Of a stretch of DNA of 63,360 bases, positions 25,807 through 34,695 are shown one piece after another (position 1 is the first letter of the stretch; each line of letters starts with the position of its first letter). Source of the DNA: a bacterium (lineage in GTDB: Bacteria > Bacillota > Clostridia > Lachnospirales > Lachnospiraceae); contig JALFNN010000087.1 in NCBI GenBank assembly GCA_022774325.1, forward strand, positions 1 to 63,360, written 5' to 3'. Below the pieces are notes generated by a model. The model was not told the origin of the DNA and ran no database searches. It saw only the letters and a list, made by a program, of their open reading frames with translations. The translations under genes and the position numbers were made by a program.

Positions 25807-27398
25807 AATTACTGAAGCTGGTTGTAGTAGATGATGAACCAATCCTGCTGCAGGGGCTGCTTAAAACTTATGACTGGGGAAGCATGGGGTTTGAAGTGGT
25901 GGGAACTGCACAGAGTGGGGAACAGGCGATTCAGGTGATCAAGGAGAAGAAACCGCATGTGGTTCTGACGGATATCCGTATGAAACAGATTTCTGGTCTG
26001 ATGGTCATGGAGGAGATTCAGAAAGAGGACATGGATTGCCTTTTTATCGTGCTGAGTGCGTACAGGGATTTCGAATATGCACGCCAGGCATGTGAGCTCG
26101 GGGCTTTTGCCTATCTTTTGAAACCGATTGAGGACGATAAATTGCAGGAAACCATGGAGAATGCATACAAAAACTGCATGGCACAGATTGAAAATGTACA
26201 GCGTATTGAGAGTTGGGAGAAGATGGTGAAAAAAGATTCTGACAGTTTCCTGCAAGTCATTGTACAGAAATACCTTCAAAAGAAAATTACATATGAAAAG
26301 ATGGAACAGGTCTTTGCAACGGTCGATGATGTGATCCGGGATGGGGATCGTTTTATTACATTGTGTGTAGATATAGATCTTACATATAAGATTACGAATT
26401 CGCTTGATTATGAAGCAACAAAGTTGTCGCTGATTCGGTATCTGGAACAGGTGATGAATGGAAAATATTTCTTCTGGCATTTTGAAAGCGAGGAAGGATA
26501 TTTTGTTTTTCTGGTGAAAACAAGTAAGAATGATACCGTCAAAGAATTGAAACTTCTGATGGAACATATTAAAGAAGAACAGAATTGTCCGGTCGTGGCA
26601 TCAATTTCAAAACCTTATAAAGGCATGAAAGGGATTGGACGGAGCTATGAAGAGGCTGAAAAATTATTCGGTCTTGCGAGTGCGTCCGGTGCAAGCGCAT
26701 TTACTATGCCTGAGGAGATTGAGGAAAGTGAGGAACGTACGGATTTTGAGGATGCCGAACTTCTGATTGTCAATGCTATTCGGAAAAATGATGAAAAAGA
26801 GCTGAAAAAGGCTTTTGTGCATTTTATCTACAATTTGCCCGAAGCGGAAGAAATGCAATGCCAGCTCCTGCACAAATTGATGCTGAGAGTGGAATTTTTG
26901 CTTAAGGATTCCTATGGAATGGTGGACAGTCTACGAGAGCAGTTTCGCAATTATTATTCGAATATCCAGAATCTCAGTGCGGCAAAATCGGTAGATGTAT
27001 GTTATCGGATTCTCGGCAGTGTCATTGAAGAAAGAAAGAAGCATGCAGGTAAAGATGAGACCCGGTACTTCAAAGAGTATATGTCTGTTGCAGTCGGATA
27101 TATTGAAGAACACTTGAATGATGAGAATTTATCCATCGTTTCCGTAGCAACTCATATTTATTTGAATCCGGTTTATTTTGGCAGAGTTTTCAAAAATACA
27201 TTTCATATGACATTTAAGAAATATTTGCTCCAGCAGAGGATTGAGCGGGCAAAGAAACTGCTGTCTGAGGGGGATGAGAGCATAGGAAGTATCTGCGAGC
27301 AGGTGGGAATAAGCAATCCTTCCTATTTCTCTCATTTGTTCAAAGAATCCACGGGAATGCTTCCCAGTGAATATAAACGGAATTGTGAGAAAGGGTAA
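25803..27398 (+). CDS. YesN-like response regulator with AraC-type DNA-binding domain
   Basis: 531 residues. An N-terminal receiver domain (1-120) has the acidic pocket D10/D11, phospho-acceptor Asp57 in VVLTDIRM and the conserved Lys in LLKPIED. A long central region (about 140-420) has no clear domain. The C-terminal AraC helix-turn-helix pair (about 430-530) shows LSIVSVATHIYLNPVYFGRVFK and SNPSYFSHLFKESTGMLPSEYK. It forms a two-component system with the kinase 9 nt downstream and should activate the sugar importer genes that follow. Confidence 0.92.
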   Translation: MKLLKLVVVDDEPILLQGLLKTYDWGSMGFEVVGTAQSGEQAIQVIKEKKPHVVLTDIRMKQISGLMVMEEIQKEDMDCLFIVLSAYRDFEYARQACELGAFAYLLKPIEDDKLQETMENAYKNCMAQIENVQRIESWEKMVKKDSDSFLQVIVQKYLQKKITYEKMEQVFATVDDVIRDGDRFITLCVDIDLTYKITNSLDYEATKLSLIRYLEQVMNGKYFFWHFESEEGYFVFLVKTSKNDTVKELKLLMEHIKEEQNCPVVASISKPYKGMKGIGRSYEEAEKLFGLASASGASAFTMPEEIEESEERTDFEDAELLIVNAIRKNDEKELKKAFVHFIYNLPEAEEMQCQLLHKLMLRVEFLLKDSYGMVDSLREQFRNYYSNIQNLSAAKSVDVCYRILGSVIEERKKHAGKDETRYFKEYMSVAVGYIEEHLNDENLSIVSVATHIYLNPVYFGRVFKNTFHMTFKKYLLQQRIERAKKLLSEGDESIGSICEQVGISNPSYFSHLFKESTGMLPSEYKRNCEKG

Positions 27399-27407
27399 CG
27401 GCCAGAG

Positions 27408-29189
27408 ATGAAGATCGGGAAAATGAAGTCCGGAATTCAAAAAAAATATTTAAAATACACCATAGCACTTTTGATTCTGGCACTCTTAATGTCAAGCATA
27501 GGTGTGTGGATGTTCACTTATCGTCGTCTTAGCTCGGCAATTGTGGATAAATACACTTCTCTCGATGAGAAAATGGGGATTGCACTGGATTCTCTGTTTC
27601 AGAAAAGTGATGAAGTCCTGGCAGAGTGTATCCTCAATACAGACGTGCAGGACAGCCTCAGAACGGGAAATCTGGAAGAGGTTGAGAAGACGACGATCAG
27701 TAAATACTTTGCTTACATTGACATGGAACATGTATCGGAATACTGTTATGTTGATAATAAACAGAATGTATATACGCGTTCATATTCCAAGATTGATTAC
27801 GAGGATTTTAAAAAGAGTAAAATGTCTGCTCGGCTCGGGGATTCGTACGCAAAGACGAAATGGTTTCTTGCCCCGGATACGTTATTCGGAGAAGGAAAGC
27901 AGGCGGTATTTATCGGGCGGTATGTGCACAGTATGGAATATGCACATGAACCCGGAATGCTGTTCCTGAAAATGGAAGAAGAATTTCTGGATGACATTCT
28001 GGGCAGCAATCCGGCTTCCATATCAGATGCTGCGGTTGGAATCATGGATGGGAATGGACAGTTTTGGAAAATGTGGCATCCGGACGGATACGATCTGCCG
28101 GATGCAGATCAGAAGATCATGAAAGAAATAGCGAGAACAGACGGAGAAGGTATGATCGCCAACGGAGAGAAAATTCACAGTGGCCTTCTGTCGGCTTACC
28201 GGCAGAAGGAGACAGGACTTATCGTTTACACGATCGTACCAAATAGTGTGATTTCTAAGGATTTGGGAAAAATTCTGATCATTTTGTCCGGGATCTATCT
28301 TCTCGTCATTGCCGTTGCGTTGAATTTAAGTATCTATTTTTCCAAACGATTTACGAGACCGATCCAGACAATCAGTGAAGCGATGACGGGATTTGACGGA
28401 AATGATTTTAGCAGGAAAGTTGAACTGAACACGAATACAGAACTGGATCAGATCGGACAATCCTATAATCAGATGCTTGTAAATATTGAAAATCTTTTGG
28501 ATGAGATCAAATTACAGGAACGTGAACTGAGGACTAGTGAAATGAATATGCTGATCAGTCAGATCAATCCCCATTTTATGTATAACACTCTGGATACGAT
28601 CTACATGCTGGCAAGAATCAATGGTGAGGAAACGACAATGAAAATGATACAGGCATTGTCAAAATATCTCCGTTTGTCACTCAGCAAGGGTAATGATATC
28701 GTTACAGTGGAAGATGAACTGGAAAATGTAAAGAGTTATATGGAGATCCAGCAGATCCGAAATGAAAATCTGTTCCGATATGAGATTGAATGTCAGGTGG
28801 ATGCAAAGAGGACCTGGATTTTGAAATTGATTTTGCAGCCGCTTGTAGAAAACGCAATTAAGTATGGCTTTTGTGAAATCTACGAAGGGGGATTTATTCG
28901 GATTACGGTAAAAGAAGATGCGGGGCAGCTGAGTCTGGAAGTCTACAACAGCGGAAAGCCGATTGACGGTAAAATGGCAGATAAGATCAATGCGCTTAAC
29001 GGGGCGCCGCTTAAGGATCTCCGGGAGTGTTTCCCGGACAAAAAACATGGATACGGCGTGACTAATGTTATTACGAGGCTGCGTCTGAAATATGGAGAGG
29101 ATGTACATTTTGAATATCAAGCAGAAAATGACGGAACCAGATGTATTATCCGGATTCCGGATGATGGGAAAGAAAATAGAGAATTATAG
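27408..29189 (+). CDS. YesM-like sensor histidine kinase
   Basis: 593 residues. A membrane helix (about 13-37), an extracytoplasmic sensor domain (about 40-285), a second helix (about 287-309), HAMP (about 310-365), then the His_kinase domain with phospho-acceptor His389 in QINPHFMYNTL, the N-box LVENAIKYG and a C-terminal GYGVTN G-box. This is the LytS/YesM class that senses sugars, often with a binding protein. The start at 27408 has a distant AAGGG; an ATG at 27423 is possible. It overlaps the next gene by 29 nt. Confidence 0.92.
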   Translation: MKIGKMKSGIQKKYLKYTIALLILALLMSSIGVWMFTYRRLSSAIVDKYTSLDEKMGIALDSLFQKSDEVLAECILNTDVQDSLRTGNLEEVEKTTISKYFAYIDMEHVSEYCYVDNKQNVYTRSYSKIDYEDFKKSKMSARLGDSYAKTKWFLAPDTLFGEGKQAVFIGRYVHSMEYAHEPGMLFLKMEEEFLDDILGSNPASISDAAVGIMDGNGQFWKMWHPDGYDLPDADQKIMKEIARTDGEGMIANGEKIHSGLLSAYRQKETGLIVYTIVPNSVISKDLGKILIILSGIYLLVIAVALNLSIYFSKRFTRPIQTISEAMTGFDGNDFSRKVELNTNTELDQIGQSYNQMLVNIENLLDEIKLQERELRTSEMNMLISQINPHFMYNTLDTIYMLARINGEETTMKMIQALSKYLRLSLSKGNDIVTVEDELENVKSYMEIQQIRNENLFRYEIECQVDAKRTWILKLILQPLVENAIKYGFCEIYEGGFIRITVKEDAGQLSLEVYNSGKPIDGKMADKINALNGAPLKDLRECFPDKKHGYGVTNVITRLRLKYGEDVHFEYQAENDGTRCIIRIPDDGKENREL

Positions 29190-30465
29190 AAGACTGTTAT
29201 CAGTATTGCTCTGTGTTGTGATGCTGGCAGGGGTTGCCTGTGGATGCCAAAAGAGCGAACAGACACAGACCAAGGAAGAAGAACGGGGAGAAATCCACAT
29301 TCCTGTAATCTTTACTGTAAATCCTACGAATGGTAAAAAGAGTAACCAACAGCTTACAGAAGCTTTCAATGAGGAATATGACGGAATCTATCAGGTTGAT
29401 GTAGAGTGGGTGTTGGAGACAGAAGAGGAATACCGGCAGAATCTGAAACGGCAGAATGTGACGGATTCGCTTCCTGCGGTAATCACAGATCTGCGGATGC
29501 TGCCGTCATTTTATCAGATGATGATCGAAGATGGCCGTCTGGAAGATCTTGCACCGTATCTGGAAGCGGATGAAGAATGGAGAAATATGGTTGAGCCTGC
29601 GGTAATGGAAGCGTGTATGGAAGAGGATGGTGCAGTGTACTTGGCACCGATCAGTACGGCGGCATTTTCCTGCTCCGGTATGTTCTGGAATAAAGAATTG
29701 TTTGAAAAGGCAGGGATAGAGCGATTCCCGGAGACCTGGGAAGAATTCTGGGAATGCTGCGACAGGCTGCAGAGTTGCGGTATTACACCACTTGCATTGC
29801 ATACGGAAGGAACAGGATGGGCTCCCATGTTGATTGCAACAGCGGTAATTGCTGATACATCGGATGGTGCTGAATTTATGAAAGAGCTTTTCCCGGATAC
29901 ATATCAGAATGAAAGCGGTGTTATGCTGGCAGAAACGCTTAAGAAACTGTTTTCTTATACAACAGATGATGCAATGCATGCCGATTTCGATGTTTCATTT
30001 ACCAATTTCTTTTCGGGAGAGGCGGCCATGATCCCGAATGGATATTGGATGATCGAACAGATACCTGATGGATGGCGGGGGAAGACTCGCTTTTCGGCAT
30101 TTCCGGGAAATAAACTGATCTCGTCTCCTGAGACATTCGGATGGGCGGTGGTTTCTGATTATAGTGATGAAGTGAAGAAGGGGGCTGTGGAATTCTTGAA
30201 ATTCCGCACAAAGTATAATAGGGAAGAAAGGGAACGCCTGATGAAATCCGGTGAGGGATGGAATGTGCCTGCACTGAGTGATTATATTGACGCTTTTTCG
30301 GCGGACCCACAGATCGTTCCGAATTACCAGGTGAAATGGAATTCCATCTTACAGGAAGAAACTTTGGAAGAGTGTCTTCCGGAACTGGCTAAAGGGAAGA
30401 TTACAGTAGAAGAATTCCTGAAAAAAGCGGATGAGAGTATCCGGGAATATGAGGCTGAACAGTAA
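29161..30465 (+). CDS. Extracellular solute-binding lipoprotein linked to the sensor
   Basis: About 434 residues, family-1 type sugar-binding protein. The N-terminus is a lipoprotein signal (hydrophobic stretch, then LAGVACGCQKS; the lipidated Cys is one of the two). It overlaps the kinase gene by 29 nt and is cut off from the importer by a strong terminator. That suggests it acts as a co-sensor presenting a ligand to the kinase, as known for some LytS/YesM systems, rather than as the transport binding protein (inference). No good SD is visible, in keeping with translational coupling. Confidence 0.8.
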   Translation: MMGKKIENYRRLLSVLLCVVMLAGVACGCQKSEQTQTKEEERGEIHIPVIFTVNPTNGKKSNQQLTEAFNEEYDGIYQVDVEWVLETEEEYRQNLKRQNVTDSLPAVITDLRMLPSFYQMMIEDGRLEDLAPYLEADEEWRNMVEPAVMEACMEEDGAVYLAPISTAAFSCSGMFWNKELFEKAGIERFPETWEEFWECCDRLQSCGITPLALHTEGTGWAPMLIATAVIADTSDGAEFMKELFPDTYQNESGVMLAETLKKLFSYTTDDAMHADFDVSFTNFFSGEAAMIPNGYWMIEQIPDGWRGKTRFSAFPGNKLISSPETFGWAVVSDYSDEVKKGAVEFLKFRTKYNREERERLMKSGEGWNVPALSDYIDAFSADPQIVPNYQVKWNSILQEETLEECLPELAKGKITVEEFLKKADESIREYEAEQ

Positions 30466-30470
30466 AGTGT

Positions 30471-30524
30471 AAACCTGAACTATTAAAAATAAAAGGTATG
30501 TTTTTTGATAGTTCAGGTTTTTTT
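30471..30524 (+). terminator. Terminator after the sensor operon
   Basis: A 13-bp stem AAACCTGAACTAT / ATAGTTCAGGTTT with a 24-nt loop and a run of seven or more T residues. Confidence 0.85.
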
Positions 30525-30550
30525 CTTGATAACGGACAGGAATATTTCTC

Positions 30551-30559
30551 TGCTATGAT
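30551..30559 (+). promoter_or_regulatory. Extended -10 promoter of the sugar importer
   Basis: TGC-TATGAT lies about 50 nt before the binding-protein gene; no clean -35 at the right distance. That is usual for promoters needing an activator such as the adjacent AraC-type regulator. TTGATAACGGACAGG at 30526-30540 partly resembles a cre site. Confidence 0.5.
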
Positions 30560-30609
30560 TATTACAGAAAAAAGAAAACCAAGTTTTCAGAAAAGAGGGA
30601 GAATTTGTT

Positions 30610-31923
30610 ATGAAAAACAAAAAAAGATGGATCGCACTGGGACTGGTTGCAGCAATGGCAGTAGGAACACTTGCAGGCTGTGGCGGAAAGAAAGAAGAAG
30701 GTGGCGACGGAGAAGCAACAGGTTCTGTATATTATCTGAACTTCAAACCAGAACAGGATGAACAGTGGCAGGAACTTGCAAAAGCTTACACGGAAGAAAC
30801 CGGAGTAAAAGTTGAAGTTGTTACAGCTGCATCCGGAGAGTATGAAACCACACTGATGAGTGAAATGGGTAAGAGCGGTGCTCCGACACTGTTCCAGGTA
30901 AACGGACCGGTTGGACTTGCTAACTGGAAAGATTACTGCTATGACCTTTCAGATTCAGATGTTTACAAACAGCTGACAAGCGAAGATTATGCACTGAAAG
31001 ATGGCGACAAAGTAGCTGGTATCGCTTACGTTATTGAATCTTATGGCCTGATTGTGAATAAAACGCTGCTTGCAAAAGCTGGCTACACAATTGACGATAT
31101 TCAGTCTTTCGCAGATTTGAAGAAAGTTGCAGAAGATATCACAGCACGTTCTTCTGAACTCGGATTTGCAGCATTTACATCAGCAGGTATGGATGGATCT
31201 TCTGACTGGAGATTTAAGACACATCTTGCAAACCTTCCGATCTATTTCGAATATCAGGAGGACGGAATCGGAACAACTGATGCAATCAAGGGAACATACC
31301 TTGACAACTATCGTAATATCTGGGATCTGTACATCAACAACAGTACCTGCGCACCGGCTGAACTGGCTGCCAAGACAGGTGATGACTCCCGTAACGAATT
31401 CCTGGCAGGTCAGGCAGTATTCTTCCAGAATGGTTCATGGGAATACGGCAACCTTACAGCAGACGGAACATTTACAGATGATGACCTTGCTATGATCCCA
31501 ATCTACATCGGCGCAGGCGATGAGGCAAATCAGGGACTGTGTACCGGTACTGAAAACTACTGGTGTGTAAACTCAGAAGCAGACGAAGCTGATATTCAGG
31601 CTACTCTGGATTTCATGAACTGGTGTGTAACTTCTGAAAAAGGAACAAAAGCTATGGGCGAAGATATGGGATTCGTTATTCCGTTCAAGAATGCAGTAGA
31701 ATCTCAGAACCTGTTCGTAAAACAGGATAAAGAAATGACAGAAGCAGGAAAAACACCTGTATCTTGGAACTTCCCGACAATGCCGTCAGAAGAGTGGAAG
31801 AATGGTGTAGGCCAGGCTCTTACAGCATATGCAGCAGATCAGACTGATGAACAGTGGGCTGGTGTTGTATCCGCTTTCGTAGATGGATGGAAAACAGAAT
31901 ACGAGCTGGCAAATCAGCAGTAA
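30610..31923 (+). CDS. Sugar ABC transporter substrate-binding lipoprotein
   Basis: 437 residues, family-1 solute-binding protein. The lipobox is LAGC (Cys near residue 24) after a 20-residue hydrophobic signal; the mature part follows the MalE pattern, for example YGLIVNKTLLAKAGY and EFLAGQAVFFQNGSWEYG. Strong SD-like AGAGGGAG. It is first in an operon with two permeases, and a hairpin after it would lower downstream expression so that the binding protein is in excess. The sugar is unknown. Confidence 0.92.
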   Translation: MKNKKRWIALGLVAAMAVGTLAGCGGKKEEGGDGEATGSVYYLNFKPEQDEQWQELAKAYTEETGVKVEVVTAASGEYETTLMSEMGKSGAPTLFQVNGPVGLANWKDYCYDLSDSDVYKQLTSEDYALKDGDKVAGIAYVIESYGLIVNKTLLAKAGYTIDDIQSFADLKKVAEDITARSSELGFAAFTSAGMDGSSDWRFKTHLANLPIYFEYQEDGIGTTDAIKGTYLDNYRNIWDLYINNSTCAPAELAAKTGDDSRNEFLAGQAVFFQNGSWEYGNLTADGTFTDDDLAMIPIYIGAGDEANQGLCTGTENYWCVNSEADEADIQATLDFMNWCVTSEKGTKAMGEDMGFVIPFKNAVESQNLFVKQDKEMTEAGKTPVSWNFPTMPSEEWKNGVGQALTAYAADQTDEQWAGVVSAFVDGWKTEYELANQQ

Positions 31924-31947
31924 TAAGGAACTGGAGTAAACATGAAA

Positions 31948-31976
31948 AAGGACAGGCAGCGTTCCTGCCTGTCCTT
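31948..31976 (+). terminator. Intercistronic hairpin / partial terminator
   Basis: A perfect 12-bp stem AAGGACAGGCAG / CTGCCTGTCCTT with a 5-nt loop and weak T-tail, between the binding-protein and permease genes. It probably sets their expression ratio or protects the upstream mRNA. Confidence 0.7.
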
Positions 31977-32047
31977 ATTATGTGAGGATTTGAAAGGCAA
32001 ACGGTTATCTGCCTTGTCAGATCTGGTTATGAGTGAGGAGGAGCTCT

Positions 32048-32899
32048 ATGGAAAAAGCGTTAAAGCGTTACGCACCGATTTTTATTCTTCCAACCTTTCT
32101 TGCATTTGTAATTGGATTTATCGTACCGTTTATAGAAGGCTTATATCTTTCATTCTGTAAATTTACGACGGTAGACAATGCAACATGGGTAGGACTTACA
32201 AACTATATTGCGGCAATCAAAGATACATCATTTACTGATTCCTTTAAATTTTCAGTTATGTTCTCGGTTGTCTCTATTCTGACTATCAATGTGCTTGCAT
32301 TCGGACTTGCACTTCTGTTGACACAGAATCTGAGAGGAACCAACATTTTCAGAACAGTATTCTTTATGCCGAACCTGATCGGCGGTATCGTTCTTGGATA
32401 TATCTGGCAGATCTTGATCAACTGTGTGCTGTCACTTACTGCTCAGCCGCTGCTTGCACTGAACAGCAAAGCCGGATACTGGGGCATGATCATCCTGATG
32501 TGCTGGCAGCAGATTGGATATATGATGATCATCTATATTGCAGGACTGCAGAATGTGCCGGATTCTTTGATTGAGGCGGCTAAGATTGATGGTGCTACGA
32601 ACCTTCAGACACTGATTAAGATCAAAGTACCGATGGTTATGTCATCCATTACTATTTGTGTATTCCTGACATTGACAAACTCATTCAAATTGTTCGACCA
32701 GAACCTCGCACTCACCGGCGGTGATCCGAACCATACAACAGAAATGCTGGCACTCAACATTTACCAGACTTTCTATGCGCGTTCCGGTATGCAGTGGAAG
32801 GGTTATGGACAGGCAAAGGCAGTTATTTTCTGTCTTATCGTAATTGTTATTTCGTTTGCTCAGCTTAGAGCAACCCGTTCAAAGGAGGTGCAGCAGTAA
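32048..32899 (+). CDS. Sugar ABC transporter permease (MalF type)
   Basis: 283 residues, six membrane helices. The EAA loop EAAKIDGATNLQTLIKIKVPM is intact. AGGAGGAG lies 6 nt before ATG 32048; the earlier start at 32033 is rejected. It overlaps the next permease by one base (TAATG), a coupled pair. Confidence 0.93.
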   Translation: MEKALKRYAPIFILPTFLAFVIGFIVPFIEGLYLSFCKFTTVDNATWVGLTNYIAAIKDTSFTDSFKFSVMFSVVSILTINVLAFGLALLLTQNLRGTNIFRTVFFMPNLIGGIVLGYIWQILINCVLSLTAQPLLALNSKAGYWGMIILMCWQQIGYMMIIYIAGLQNVPDSLIEAAKIDGATNLQTLIKIKVPMVMSSITICVFLTLTNSFKLFDQNLALTGGDPNHTTEMLALNIYQTFYARSGMQWKGYGQAKAVIFCLIVIVISFAQLRATRSKEVQQ

Positions 32900-33741
32900 T
32901 GGATAAAAAAAGAAAGCCGGGTAGTATGATATGGACCATTATTTTGGGAATCGCTTCTGTTCTCTGGATATATCCTGTTGTCATGATTCTTTTAAATTCT
33001 CTGAAAAAAGAATCTGCAATCAGTACAGCTGCTGCGTTCAAACTCCCTACGGCAGACTCTTTTACAGGTATTGCAAACTATATTGATGCGATTGCATCCA
33101 AGGGATTCCTGAGCAGTTTGGGATTCAGTACATTTATCACCATCACCTCTGTTACGGCAATTCTGATCTGCTGTTCTATGTGTGCATGGTATATCACCCG
33201 TGTAAAAGGTGTGATTTCACAGGTATTATATTACCTGTTCGTATTCTCAATGGTAGTCCCGTTCCAGATGGTTATGTTTACACTGTCTCAGACAGCAGAT
33301 AAACTGAAGCTGAACACTCCGTGGAATATCTGGATTATTTATCTGGGATTTGGTGCAGGACTTGCAGTATTCATGTTCTGTGGATTTGTAAAATCAATCC
33401 CGATCGAAGTAGAAGAGGCTGCTATGATCGACGGATGCAATCCGCTTCAGACCTTCTTCCTGATCGACGTACATATACTGAAACCGACGATGATCTCTGT
33501 TGGTATTCTGGAAGCTATGTGGGTATGGAATGATTATTTGCTTCCGACATTGGTTCTTGATATCAAGAAATATAAGACTATTCCGATGCTGATCCAGTAC
33601 TTCAGAGGAAGCTACGGTAAAGTGGAAATGGGACCGATGATGGCAAGTATCATGCTTACTGTCATTCCGATCATCATTGTATACCTGGCAGGACAGAAGT
33701 ATATCATCAAAGGCGTTGCTGCCGGTGCGGTAAAAGGCTAA
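32899..33741 (+). CDS. Sugar ABC transporter permease (MalG type)
   Basis: 280 residues, six membrane helices, EAA loop EEAAMIDGCNPLQTFFLIDVHI. It completes a MalF/MalG-type channel. There is no ATPase gene in the operon, so a shared MsmK/MalK-like ATPase elsewhere is expected. The operon ends in a terminator that abuts mobile-element remnants. Confidence 0.93.
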   Translation: MDKKRKPGSMIWTIILGIASVLWIYPVVMILLNSLKKESAISTAAAFKLPTADSFTGIANYIDAIASKGFLSSLGFSTFITITSVTAILICCSMCAWYITRVKGVISQVLYYLFVFSMVVPFQMVMFTLSQTADKLKLNTPWNIWIIYLGFGAGLAVFMFCGFVKSIPIEVEEAAMIDGCNPLQTFFLIDVHILKPTMISVGILEAMWVWNDYLLPTLVLDIKKYKTIPMLIQYFRGSYGKVEMGPMMASIMLTVIPIIIVYLAGQKYIIKGVAAGAVKG

Positions 33742-33781
33742 TCAGGCTAACATATTATAAATCGAAAAGAAAGCGATTTCT

Positions 33782-33805
33782 GGAAACGGGAACCGTTTTC
33801 TTTTT
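33782..33805 (+). terminator. Terminator of the sugar importer operon
   Basis: GGAAACGG-GAA-CCGTTTTC stem followed by TTTTT. A group II intron 5' end begins 4 nt after the T-run. Confidence 0.7.
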
Positions 33806-33808
33806 GTT

Positions 33809-33890
33809 GTGCGCCTGGCGGCGCACGTTTCTAACGGGTGAAAGTCCCGAATCCGCCCGGCAGTGGGAAGGATATAGCCGAAGGCAAGGG
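33809..33890 (+). mobile_element. Group II intron 5' fragment
   Basis: The stretch starts GTGCGCC, a typical group II intron 5' boundary, forms the GTGCGCC/GGCGCAC stem and continues TTTCTAACGGGTGAAAGTCCCG and GATATAGCCGAAGGCAAGGG, which are domain-I sequences of clostridial introns. Everything after about 80 nt is missing and is replaced by recombinase coding sequence, so it is a dead fragment. Confidence 0.7.
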
Positions 33891-34344
33891 CGCTAAAACA
33901 AGAAATGTTCCGATCATGGAAAAAACGTGCAAACACCTGAAATCCTACCTTCATAAATTCCATACAGAAGATAATCCGGAAGAATTTCTTTTTTATATAG
34001 ATCGCAAAGGAATACGGTCACAAATGTCAATCGACAACGTGGAGAAATTTGTTGCACGTTATGGAAAAAAGGCACAAGAGACTTCAACAGATGTGCCAGA
34101 GCATTTATATCCCCATATGTGGAGACATTCACGTGCGATGCATTTGTATAGGAATGGTATGCCACTCTCATTGGTGTCCGAATGGCTTGGACATGCAAAA
34201 ATGGATACAACAAGGCGTTTTTATGCAAATGCTGATACCACGATGAAAAAAGAGACTATTGAAAAGGCGACATCAGACTTTTATTCTCTCTTCTCCAATG
34301 AATATGACGTTGACTGGGAAGATGATGAAGACCTCATGAAATAG
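33883..34344 (+). pseudogene. Tyrosine recombinase, C-terminal catalytic fragment
   Basis: About 153 residues from the catalytic half of a tyrosine recombinase: GKGAKTRNVPI (beta-hairpin Lys), HMWRHSR (His and second Arg), EWLGHAKMDTTRRFYA (His and the Tyr nucleophile). The N-terminal DNA-binding domain and first catalytic Arg are missing. The sequence type resembles the last recombinase of three-recombinase (Tn554/RIT-like) elements. Its 5' end is fused to the intron fragment, so expression and function are unlikely. Confidence 0.75.
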
Positions 34345-34365
34345 CTTTATGGCTTAAAGTAATTA

Positions 34366-34446
34366 TTATCCCGACTTTTTACTTTAGTATCTTTTAAAAT
34401 ACGGCATTTCAGATGGTTTATCGGAATAAATAGAAAGTCGGGATAA
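34366..34446. repeat. 13-bp inverted repeat downstream of recombinase remnant
   Basis: TTATCCCGACTTT (34366-34378) and its exact complement AAAGTCGGGATAA (34434-34446), 55 nt apart. It may mark the end or att region of the lost element. Within the 350-nt gap 34345-34695 there is also an imperfect hairpin GGAATATCTC / GAGAAATTCC at 34462-34487. Confidence 0.55.
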
Positions 34447-34594
34447 GTGGTGTGAGAGGTCGGAATATCTCAAATAAGAGAAATTCCTCCTACTCGATTG
34501 TATTACAATGTGAAAATTTAATGCGGTAAAATGTTAAAATGTCACAAAAAAAATTGATATATCCGAAAAAAATATATAAAATGAACAAAAACAA

Positions 34595-34625
34595 TTGACA
34601 TTGCCGTAAGGGAAAGGTTTAGTAT
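34595..34625 (+). promoter_or_regulatory. Promoter of the gcvPA operon
   Basis: A consensus -35 TTGACA is followed by TTTAGT at 17 nt or TAGTAT at 19 nt, about 70 nt before gcvPA. An AT-rich block (TTGATA...TATAAA) lies just upstream. Confidence 0.6.
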
Positions 34626-34695
34626 GGGATATAGAGACATTATATAGATAGAGCGTGTTTATAGAAAATGTAAAAACTGGAAAGGGAGTGATGCC

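Noticed and set aside
30526-30540. cre (catabolite-responsive) site before the sugar importer
   Set aside because: TTGATAACGGACAGG matches the consensus only in part and lacks the 3' CA; recorded only as a weak resemblance.
31942-32160. 72-codon ORF between binding protein and permease
   Set aside because: It covers the intercistronic hairpin and runs into the permease gene out of frame; no independent SD.
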